Shown piece after piece: positions 23,717-29,981 of a stretch of 34,509 nucleotides of DNA; the stretch's first letter is position 1, and every line of letters begins with the position of its first letter. Both the position numbers and the translations under genes were made by a program. This DNA is from an uncultured Granulosicoccaceae bacterium (GTDB lineage: Bacteria > Pseudomonadota > Gammaproteobacteria > Granulosicoccales > Granulosicoccaceae). The stretch lies in assembly GCA_938035125.1 (NCBI GenBank), contig CALHNS010000063.1, positions 1 to 34,509 of the forward strand, read 5' to 3'. Below the pieces are notes generated by a model. That model made no database searches. It saw only the letters and a program-made list of their open reading frames with translations, and was not told the DNA's origin.

Positions 23717-25078
23717 ATGTCCCTCGCACGAATAGGTATCGCGGTCATTGCTTATCTAGCATTGACCTCATCAACAGTGTTTGCCCAAGCTAACGAATCA
23801 GGCGGCATTGTGTTAATGGAAGTTGAATCGGTTGCCGCTGCGGGTGATTGGGAGCGTCAGAACCGCCTAGGTGGTGCGAAGGGAGGTTACTACATCTGGG
23901 AAGGCACAAACGCTTTTGCCGTAAGCAGTGCAGGGCGTGGAACCTTGACCTACCGTTTTCGTATCAATCGAGCAGGTAACTATCAATTTCGTTGGCGTTC
24001 GCGCATAGGTGAAGGCAACAATCGCACAGAATCTAATGATTCTTGGGTTCGATTCCCAACTGGTCGTAACGTTGCAGGCGAGCAGCCTATCAACACCTGG
24101 ACAAAGGTGTTCATGAACAGCATTGATAGCTGGTCATGGGGTGCAGCAACCGTGGATGGAGTCGGTCGACCCATTCGTCAGTTCTTCTCAGCGGGTGTTC
24201 ACACTGTACAGATTTCCGGTCGCTCTCGCGGTCACGCCATTGATCAATTAGTGTTGTACCACTACCCAACAGTACGATTCTCACAAGCGCGCTTTGATGC
24301 ATTAACACCTTCGAGTAACACGCCAAATCGCCCAGCTCCAGCTCCTGCACCTGCTCCTGCACCTGCTCCAGCACCTGCTCCAGCACCTGCTCCAGCACCT
24401 GCTCCAGCACCAGCTCCAGCACCTGCTCCAGCACCTGCTCCAGCTCCAGCTCCAGCTCCAGCTCCAGCTCCAGCTCCAGCTCCAGCTCCAGAGCCTGTTG
24501 TCGTTAATGTGGCAACAGAGTCCACATCAGTCGATCCATCGGTTATGCAAGTAGAAGGACTATTTGCTGATGTGTATTCTGCTACCGCACTGGAAATATT
24601 TTGGAATCGCCAGAATGATTTGGGCGTAACTTATCGCATCGGAGTAGATGGCTCGACCCGTGACGTTACCAATGGAACCAGCTACTTCTTCGACGGATTG
24701 GAAAATGGCCGAACCTATAACTTAAGCGTGACAACGATCAGTAGTGCAGGGACTGAATCTGCGCCCGTTGTGTTACAAGTGACATCAGGTGTTGCATCAA
24801 CCAGTTCTTCAACATCTGAGCAATCCGCTACTCAGTCGCCTCAGAACGCAAGCTTTGTTCGCTACAGCTCAACCGCTGCTGAATTATTCTGGGACCGCGC
24901 TGACACCATTGCTAATATTGTAGGAACGGATGTATTCCGAGACGGTAACTACTTAACAACGGTACCTGGGAATTCGTTCTTCGACGATTCGCGACAGCCG
25001 GGTCAGGAATACACGTACACACTGATTGCTGTAGACGGCGCGGGTGGTCGTTCTGCTCCTGCTGAAGTGCGACCATAG
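23717..25078 (+). CDS. Exported CBM-like / FN3 protein with Pro-Ala linker
   Basis: 453 residues with a signal peptide (1-24, ending VFAQA). Residues about 28-185 form a beta-rich, Trp/Arg-rich domain (VEAA-type start LMEVESVAAAGDWERQN, then YQFRWRSRIGEG and HAIDQLVLYHY). This looks like the carbohydrate-binding malectin/CBM35-type domains of marine bacteria. A 53-residue Pro-Ala repeat (206-258) forms a stiff spacer. Two fibronectin type III domains follow, about 270-355 (EIFWNRQNDLGVTYRI) and about 373-453 (ELFWDRADTIANIVG), with no catalytic motif. It is probably secreted or surface-bound, binding a polysaccharide or glycan. It ends 4 bp before the convergent HAD gene and has its own leader. 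Family call is moderate; ligand unknown. Confidence 0.78.
   Translation: MSLARIGIAVIAYLALTSSTVFAQANESGGIVLMEVESVAAAGDWERQNRLGGAKGGYYIWEGTNAFAVSSAGRGTLTYRFRINRAGNYQFRWRSRIGEGNNRTESNDSWVRFPTGRNVAGEQPINTWTKVFMNSIDSWSWGAATVDGVGRPIRQFFSAGVHTVQISGRSRGHAIDQLVLYHYPTVRFSQARFDALTPSSNTPNRPAPAPAPAPAPAPAPAPAPAPAPAPAPAPAPAPAPAPAPAPAPAPAPAPAPAPEPVVVNVATESTSVDPSVMQVEGLFADVYSATALEIFWNRQNDLGVTYRIGVDGSTRDVTNGTSYFFDGLENGRTYNLSVTTISSAGTESAPVVLQVTSGVASTSSSTSEQSATQSPQNASFVRYSSTAAELFWDRADTIANIVGTDVFRDGNYLTTVPGNSFFDDSRQPGQEYTYTLIAVDGAGGRSAPAEVRP
24332..24490 (+). repeat. Pro-Ala coding tandem repeat
   Basis: 53 codons alternating Pro and Ala. The DNA is layered. The first half is built of a 12-base unit (GCTCCAGCACCT and variants with CCT). 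The last 50 or so bases are a purer 6-base unit (GCTCCA repeated). The unit length is a multiple of three, so copy-number change would alter linker length without breaking the frame. The antisense strand has an open Gly-Ala frame across it, which is an artefact. Confidence 0.95.
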
Positions 25079-25082
25079 TCTA

Positions 25083-25679
25083 TTAGAAGATCTGTTTACT
25101 CAGCTCTTCTAGGCTTTTGACACACACATCACTCATGTGTGGCCAGGCAAAGTCACCGTTCACTGCAAGGTGGACGGTGGCAACGCTTGCGTTTCGACCC
25201 GCTTCTAAATCGAATAAGTAATCTCCTACCATTACCGCGCTTTCAGCCGTTGTTTTCCATCGGTTTAACAACAGCGTAACGCCTGCTCCATCTGGTTTTG
25301 GTGCGCAACAATCTCTACTAACAACATGATCGTCGTGAAAATAATGCCTCAGACCGCAGGCGTCCAACGTGGCATGAGCGATTCCTTTGCCGTTTCGTGT
25401 CAGTATGCCAAGTGATGCACCTGAGGTTTTTAGAGTAGATAAAAAGTCATCTGCACCGGGTTGAGCGGTGGCATCTTCTGCAATGCGAAGTTCCAAAGCA
25501 TCTAACTGTGTGCGAATGTCTTGCGCTTGCGCTTCAGGCAATTCGGCTAACGATTCCAATATGGGTTTGCCTGCTGGCAAGCCAAGCTCTTTCCTTATTG
25601 CATCAAAATCATGGATGGCATTAGTTAGGGTGCCATCCATATCGAATATCCAATGCGTTTTGTTGCTAAGTGATGACAC
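25083..25679 (-). CDS. HAD-family phosphatase (IA type)
   Basis: 198-residue haloacid-dehalogenase-superfamily hydrolase. Motif I is FDMDGTLTN (nucleophile Asp13, acid Asp15), followed by a helical cap domain (about 20-85). Motif II is GILTRNG (Thr), motif III is in CAPKPDG (Lys), and motif IV is GDYLFDLEAG. These are the catalytic set for Mg-dependent phosphomonoesterases such as phosphoglycolate phosphatase-like enzymes. Substrate unknown. The start ATG at 25679 lies 12 bp after the CDGSH gene stop, so it is probably the last gene of the minus-strand block. Its 3' end nearly touches the convergent CBM/FN3 gene. Confidence 0.9.
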   Translation of the reverse strand: MSSLSNKTHWIFDMDGTLTNAIHDFDAIRKELGLPAGKPILESLAELPEAQAQDIRTQLDALELRIAEDATAQPGADDFLSTLKTSGASLGILTRNGKGIAHATLDACGLRHYFHDDHVVSRDCCAPKPDGAGVTLLLNRWKTTAESAVMVGDYLFDLEAGRNASVATVHLAVNGDFAWPHMSDVCVKSLEELSKQIF

Positions 25680-25691
25680 TAGCGGTTAACG

Positions 25692-25940
25692 TTAGTCGTT
25701 ATTCAGTGTGCGATGAGTGCCGTCACACATAGCGGAATTGCCGCTGGCCCGGCAACCGCAGAAGGCCACCATGCCATCTTTTTCTGCCGTGTATTTAACC
25801 GGGTTAAAGTCTGAGCCCTTGTGGCTACCATCGCAGAATGGCTGTTTTGAACTTAAGCCACAAGCACACCAAAAATACGTCTTACCTTCTTCAACATCTA
25901 CTTTGTAAGGAGAATTTTGTGTTGCTTTGCCTTGGCTCAT
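25692..25940 (-). CDS. CDGSH iron-sulfur domain protein
   Basis: 82 residues from the ATG at 25940 (MSQGKATQNSPYKV). A longer frame from 25979 overlaps the previous gene and lacks family similarity. It contains two CDGSH-type clusters. The first has C25-x-C27, C36 and H40 (CDGSH); the second has C61-x-C63, C72 and H76 (CDGTH). Each three-Cys/one-His set should bind a redox-active 2Fe-2S centre. Two-motif bacterial proteins of this size are common; the physiological partner is unknown. The ATG overlaps the stop of the upstream membrane-protein gene (ATGA at 25937-25940), so they are translationally coupled. Confidence 0.93.
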   Translation of the reverse strand: MSQGKATQNSPYKVDVEEGKTYFWCACGLSSKQPFCDGSHKGSDFNPVKYTAEKDGMVAFCGCRASGNSAMCDGTHRTLNND

Positions 25941-26362
25941 GATGATTTTACCTTTGAATTGTTGAGAGTAAGTGGCCACATAGCATGGGGTATTGCTGTG
26001 TGAGTAGCAACCGCCACGGCGCTACTAATGATTCGGTAACCAACCCACATGGCAGCCAACACGAATGGCCACCAAACATTTTGGGTAAACCCAATGGTAA
26101 TGGTGATTGCGTAAAGTAACGCACCAACCCAAAAAGTGGTGATTTGCCAGCGGCAGTGGTCTTGCCAAAGAGAGGATTGTATTGAGGGCAAGCGAGTGAC
26201 GTTTAAGAACATACCCAAAAAGGCGGTTACGCCAAAAAATACGTGCAGTGCTTGCAGTAAAACACCCAGTAAAATAAATTGCCGTTCTTTGGCTGAATTC
26301 ACCTCGTTGGCTGAATCATGCGAATTTTTCTGGTTAGTAGCTTTAGCAGGTGCAGGCTTCAC
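25937..26362 (-). CDS. Small integral membrane protein, DUF4870-like
   Basis: 141 residues from a GTG start at 26362. The N-terminal 25 residues are polar (KPAPAKATNQKNSHDSANEV). Three predicted helices follow at about 28-50, 72-93 and 96-118. Between helices 1 and 2 a conserved-looking stretch, SLWQDHCRWQITTFWVG, resembles the H-RWQIRTFW motif of small DUF4870-like membrane proteins. The match is from memory and only partial. Function unknown. It overlaps the upstream isomerase gene by 4 bp (GTGA) and the downstream CDGSH gene by 4 bp, placing it firmly in the operon. Confidence 0.65.
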   Translation of the reverse strand: MKPAPAKATNQKNSHDSANEVNSAKERQFILLGVLLQALHVFFGVTAFLGMFLNVTRLPSIQSSLWQDHCRWQITTFWVGALLYAITITIGFTQNVWWPFVLAAMWVGYRIISSAVAVATHTAIPHAMWPLTLNNSKVKSS

Positions 26363-26973
26363 CAGCCACCTCTAGATAACCAGCGATCCAGTTGTTCGAT
26401 TCGATCATTGCCCCAAAATGATTCGCCGTCCACAATCATCATTGGGGAGCCAAACACTTTTTTCTCAATAGCTGCATTAACCGCCAATTTTAAACGATCT
26501 TTCACAGAAGGTTCTTGTAGGGCTATGCTTAAGGTGTCTTTATCAATGCCTTGAGCGGCTGCAACATCCAAAACCACGTCAGCATCACTGATGTCTTTGC
26601 CGTCCACATAATAAGCTTTAAAATAGGCTTGCACTAAATCACCCGTCTTAGCTTGTATTGTGGAATCGGTGTGTTCTTTCATCCACCAAATCGAACGAGC
26701 GGCTGCAACCGTTGCGATTGGAAAATTCTTTGGGTGCGAGTAAGGCAATTCAACCTCGCGTGCGGAGCGCTGAAAATCCATAATGGCGTAATCGCCTTTT
26801 AAGGGGAATGTGGTTAGCGGGGCTTGGCCACTGACTTTGAAAATAGCGCCTAATAAAATGGGTTGCCAATCCACAGTTCGTTGATGTTTATCGGCAATTT
26901 CTTGAATGCGCAAACTGGCAAGGTAGCCGTAAGGCGATGAGAAATCAAAATAAAATTCAATCGTTTTGCTCAT
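26359..26973 (-). CDS. 2-hydroxychromene-2-carboxylate isomerase family protein
   Basis: 204 residues of the DsbA-like/kappa-GST superfamily. The N-terminal thioredoxin strand is IEFYFDFSSPYGYLAS, with the SSPY motif (12-15) where DsbA has CxxC; the Ser probably binds glutathione. The inserted helical domain includes the EVELPYSHPKNFPI region. The thioredoxin fold closes with KVFGSPMMIVDGESFWGNDRIEQL (about 172-195). Named family activities are naphthalene-pathway isomerisation (NahD) and kappa-class glutathione transfer. Here the neighbours are fatty/branched-chain acyl-CoA genes and no aromatic ring enzymes, so the true substrate is open. It lies 24 bp after the acyl-CoA dehydrogenase gene. 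Confidence 0.9.
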   Translation of the reverse strand: MSKTIEFYFDFSSPYGYLASLRIQEIADKHQRTVDWQPILLGAIFKVSGQAPLTTFPLKGDYAIMDFQRSAREVELPYSHPKNFPIATVAAARSIWWMKEHTDSTIQAKTGDLVQAYFKAYYVDGKDISDADVVLDVAAAQGIDKDTLSIALQEPSVKDRLKLAVNAAIEKKVFGSPMMIVDGESFWGNDRIEQLDRWLSRGGW

Positions 26974-26997
26974 GGTGTTTTATCCGTTTCTTATCTG

Positions 26998-28140
26998 TTA
27001 TGCGTGAGTGGGTAGGTTTCTACTAATCACCATGCGTTGCACTTCGGATGTGCCTTCGTACAGTTGGCAAACGCGTACATCGCGAGCAATGCGCTCAACC
27101 GGGTATTCGTTAAGATAGCCGTATCCACCGTGAATTTGTATGGCTTCAGAGCACACCTTTTCAGCCATTTCACTGGCAAATAGTTTCGCCATGGAAGCTT
27201 GTGTTAAACACGGTTCACCCGCATCACGCAATAGGGCAGCGCGATAAACCAATAATCTTGCTGCATCGATTTGCGTGGCCATATCCGCTAACTTAAAGCC
27301 GATGGCTTGGTGTTCGAAAATGGTTTTCCCAAACGCGGTTCGCTGTTGTGAAAAATCTAACGCGTGTTGATAGGCAGCGCGCGCCATGCCCACCGCCTGT
27401 GAAGCGATGCCAATACGGCCGCCTTCTAAATTACTTAACGCAATGGAATAGCCTTGGCCGATGTCGCCCAGCAAAGCATCGTGTGGTAGCTCGCAGTTGT
27501 TCAGCACGATTTGACAAGTATCGGATGCACGTTGCCCCAACTTATCTTCCACTTTAGCTACGGTATAACCAGGGTTGTCGGTTGGTACTAAAAAAGCGGA
27601 TATGCCACGCTTTCCTTCACTGGTTCGGGCAAACACGATTGCAAGTTGGGCGTTTTTACCCGATGTTATAAATTGCTTTACACCATTTAATACAAAACCA
27701 TTTGCTGTTTCTTCTGCTTTGCACGCCAACGCAGACGCATCAGACCCTGCGCCAGGTTCTGTTAAACAAAAAGCTGCAAGTGTTTTTGCACAAGCAAGCT
27801 TTGGCAACCACGTTTGTTTTTGATGTTCGGATCCGAAATTTAGGATCGGTGCACAGCCCACCGAATTGTGCACACTCATAATGGTGGACACGGCACCATC
27901 ACCCACCGCGATCTCTTCTAATGCCAAGGCGTAACTGAGCTGATCGACATCAGCACCGCCCCATGACTCAGGCACTAGCATGCCGAAAAAACCCAATTCA
28001 CCCATCGCCTTGATGGAAGCTTTAGGGAAGCTTGCCTCGCGATCGTGCTGGGCCGCCGCTGGGGCCAAAACATCGCGCGCAAAATCACGCGCGGTGTCTC
28101 GGATTAAGCGCTGGGCATCGTTGAGAGCGCTTTCGATCAT
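26998..28140 (-). CDS. Acyl-CoA dehydrogenase, short-chain type
   Basis: FAD enzyme that introduces the alpha-beta double bond in acyl-CoA and passes electrons to ETF. 380 residues, the normal length. Landmarks are [30 protein letters not shown] (FAD and acyl-CoA binding), [34 protein letters not shown] and [16 protein letters not shown]. The catalytic base is Glu362 in [12 protein letters not shown], the position used by short-chain and butyryl-CoA dehydrogenases, not the isovaleryl type. Substrate may be butyryl-, 2-methylbutyryl- or isobutyryl-CoA. Its ATG follows the thiolase stop with no gap, so the two are surely cotranscribed. With icmF nearby, butyryl-CoA is the most attractive inferred substrate. 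Confidence 0.95.
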   Translation of the reverse strand: MIESALNDAQRLIRDTARDFARDVLAPAAAQHDREASFPKASIKAMGELGFFGMLVPESWGGADVDQLSYALALEEIAVGDGAVSTIMSVHNSVGCAPILNFGSEHQKQTWLPKLACAKTLAAFCLTEPGAGSDASALACKAEETANGFVLNGVKQFITSGKNAQLAIVFARTSEGKRGISAFLVPTDNPGYTVAKVEDKLGQRASDTCQIVLNNCELPHDALLGDIGQGYSIALSNLEGGRIGIASQAVGMARAAYQHALDFSQQRTAFGKTIFEHQAIGFKLADMATQIDAARLLVYRAALLRDAGEPCLTQASMAKLFASEMAEKVCSEAIQIHGGYGYLNEYPVERIARDVRVCQLYEGTSEVQRMVISRNLPTHA

Positions 28141-29337
28141 TTATTCAGAGATTCTTTCAACCGCAACAGCGACAGCTTCACCACCGCCGATGCACAATGA
28201 GGCGATACCCCGTTGACTGTTGGTGCGCTCTAAGGCGTTTAATAACGTCACCATGATTCTTGCACCGGATGCACCAACAGGGTGGCCTAATGCGCACGCG
28301 CCGCCATAAATATTGGTGTGTTCATGGGGTAAGCCGCACTCTTGCATCGCTGCCATAGTAACCACTGCAAAGGCCTCGTTTACTTCAAACACATCAAAGT
28401 CGGTGTTTTTCATATTCAATTTTTGCAGCAATCGATCAATAGCAAAAACCGGCGCTGTGGTGAACCACGCAGGTTCGTGTGCCCAGCTGGAGTGGCCTAA
28501 AATTCTTGCTCTGGGTTCAAGGCCGCGTGCGTTGGCTTCACTTTCACGCATCAGTACGAGGGCTGCGGCCCCATCGGAGATAGAACTTGCGTTAGCTGCG
28601 GTTACCGTACCTTCTTTATCGAATACAGGTCGTAGATTGCGAATTTTTTCAGGATCTGCTTTTCTGGGTTGTTCATCTTCATTAACAACGATATCGCCTT
28701 TGCGAGATTTAATCGTTACCGGTGCAATTTCACTGGATGCGATGTCGTTGTCGATGGCGTGATTCGCTCTTTCAAGTGAGGTGATGGCGAAATCATCTTG
28801 AGCTTCGCGAGTGAATTGGTATTTGCGTGCCGTCTCTTCAGCAAAATGCCCCATCAATTTTCCTTTGCTGTAGGCATCTTCTAAACCATCTAAAAACATA
28901 TGATCTTTCACTTCACCGTGACCCATGCGCAACCCACCACGCGCTTTAGGTAAAAGGTAAGGTGCGTTAGTCATGCTCTCAAGCCCGCCTGCAATAGCAA
29001 CGGTTGAGCTGCCTGCGATTAATGAGTCGTGAGTCATCATCACAGCTTTCAAGCCTGAGCCGCACATTTTATTTACGGTAGTGCACGACGTACCTTCGGG
29101 AATGCCGGCACCTAATGCCGCTTGGCGAGCAGGGGCTTGACCTAAGCCTGCAGGTAATACGCACCCCATTAATACATCGTCGATGTCTTCAGCTTTAATA
29201 CCCGATCGATCTAAAGCCGCTTGAATGGCTGTGCTGCCTAGTTCAGTGGCCGATGCGTTAGCCAGTACACCTTGAAAACTTCCCATGGGTGTGCGAGCGC
29301 CGTCAACAATAACAATTGGATCGTGGGACTTACTCAT
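28141..29337 (-). CDS. Acetyl-CoA C-acetyltransferase (thiolase)
   Basis: 398 residues from the ATG at 29337 (MSKSHDPIVIVDGARTP); a TTG ten codons upstream is less likely. It is a degradative/biosynthetic thiolase that interconverts two acetyl-CoA and acetoacetyl-CoA. The acyl-carrying Cys92 lies in NKMCGSGLKAV. The His motif is GHPVGASGAR and the second catalytic Cys382 is in CIGGGEA. The NEAFA motif (VFEVNEAFAVV) is present. It is the first structural gene of the minus-strand acyl-CoA block, with a possible promoter in the 139-bp gap behind the MerR gene. It would complete conversion of acetoacetyl-CoA (from butyryl-CoA or leucine) to acetyl-CoA. Confidence 0.95.
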   Translation of the reverse strand: MSKSHDPIVIVDGARTPMGSFQGVLANASATELGSTAIQAALDRSGIKAEDIDDVLMGCVLPAGLGQAPARQAALGAGIPEGTSCTTVNKMCGSGLKAVMMTHDSLIAGSSTVAIAGGLESMTNAPYLLPKARGGLRMGHGEVKDHMFLDGLEDAYSKGKLMGHFAEETARKYQFTREAQDDFAITSLERANHAIDNDIASSEIAPVTIKSRKGDIVVNEDEQPRKADPEKIRNLRPVFDKEGTVTAANASSISDGAAALVLMRESEANARGLEPRARILGHSSWAHEPAWFTTAPVFAIDRLLQKLNMKNTDFDVFEVNEAFAVVTMAAMQECGLPHEHTNIYGGACALGHPVGASGARIMVTLLNALERTNSQRGIASLCIGGGEAVAVAVERISE

Positions 29338-29384
29338 TTCTAGATTTTTTCCTATGTCTTGAGACAATTAAATAAACGAACTTT

Positions 29385-29440
29385 CAAACGTTAGTTAAGT
29401 TGATACCCATTTTAATTCAATGGTGTAAAGGTTCTGTCAA
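29385..29440 (-). promoter_or_regulatory. Possible promoter and operator before the thiolase operon
   Basis: On the minus strand a perfect -35-like TTGACA (29440-29435) is followed by an AT-rich AATTAAAAT stretch that could hold a -10. An alternative is TTTACA, 18 bases, then TATCAA. Just downstream lies AACGTTAGTTAA (29387-29398 on the plus strand), which shares AACGTTA with the palindrome at the MerR gene and could be a second operator. The symmetry is incomplete, so this is tentative. Confidence 0.35.
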
Positions 29441-29476
29441 ATTCTTTGGTGATGGTGCTCATAAAAACCTACAAAT

Positions 29477-29893
29477 TCAAGCATCGTTGCTTAGTTGTTT
29501 TAAACGTTTCTGACAACGCAATTCGATGTCGTCAAATTCTTTTAGTTGCAATTCCAAATCTTCTCGTTGCATCAGTAGCAATTGCCGATTGCTGTTCAAT
29601 TGACCTAGCATTAAGGTCAGCTGCTTAGCCTCACCACCAGGTTCATCATACAGTTCGATCATGCGTCGAATGTCGGCCAAGGCAAAGCCTAGCCGTTTGC
29701 CCCGCAACACCAGTTTTAGCCGAGTTCGATCACTTCGGTTGTAAATGCGCTTTTGCCCGCTGCGTTGCGGTGATAAAAGCCCCTTATCTTCATAGAAGCG
29801 AATGGTTCTGGTTGTGATGTCGAATTCGCGTGCCAAATCGGAAATGCTGAACACCGCACTGTCTTGACTCAATTGCCGAATCGGTTGGTTCAT
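29477..29893 (-). CDS. liuR: MerR-family regulator, LiuR-like
   Basis: 138 residues. The N-terminal winged-helix DNA-binding domain (about 13-82) reads FSISDLAREFDITTRTIRFYEDKGLLSP and then RIYNRSDRTRLKLVLRGKRLG. A dimerisation coiled coil covers about 95-136. There is no Cys ligand cluster, so it is not a metal sensor of the MerR/CueR type. The DLAREFxITTRTIRFYEDKGLL and LRGKRLGF-L-DIR patterns match LiuR, the proteobacterial regulator of branched-chain amino acid and acyl-CoA catabolism genes. It sits between the thiolase/dehydrogenase genes and the divergent icmF, the expected targets. Named-gene confidence is moderate, because distinguishing LiuR from close relatives needs a tree. Confidence 0.85.
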   Translation of the reverse strand: MNQPIRQLSQDSAVFSISDLAREFDITTRTIRFYEDKGLLSPQRSGQKRIYNRSDRTRLKLVLRGKRLGFALADIRRMIELYDEPGGEAKQLTLMLGQLNSNRQLLLMQREDLELQLKEFDDIELRCQKRLKQLSNDA

Positions 29894-29911
29894 TAGCTGA
29901 AGGGGTTTATG

Positions 29912-29943
29912 TTGACGTTAACGTTAACTTAGGCCAGTATTAT
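29912..29943 (+). promoter_or_regulatory. Putative icmF promoter with MerR-type operator in the spacer
   Basis: A perfect 12-base palindrome, GTTAACGTTAAC (29917-29928), lies within a 16-base near-palindrome TTGACGTTAACGTTAA (29912-29927). It overlaps a -35-like TTGACG (29912-29917). A -10-like TATTAT lies at 29938-29943, 20 bases downstream. Long 19-20-base spacers with the operator between the two boxes are characteristic of promoters activated by MerR-family proteins. It lies 19 bases upstream of the liuR-like gene start and 39 bases before the icmF ATG, so it may serve both. Regulator-site pairing is inferred. Confidence 0.6.
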
Positions 29944-29981
29944 AGGCACAGATCAGCTCCCATTTCTTGGAAATTGCGCTC

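Noticed and set aside
24332..24490. Tandem repeat considered as a CRISPR array
   Set aside because: There are no unique spacers; it is a short in-frame codon repeat inside a gene.
24262..24525. Minus-strand open frame coding a long Gly-Ala repeat
   Set aside because: It is the reverse reading of the Pro-Ala codon repeat, has no ribosome site, and lies wholly inside the plus-strand CBM/FN3 gene.
25084..25111. TAGAAGA/TCTTCTA stem at the convergent end of the CBM/FN3 and HAD genes
   Set aside because: A 7-bp AT-rich stem with a 14-base loop inside the HAD coding end, without T-run; too weak to call a terminator.
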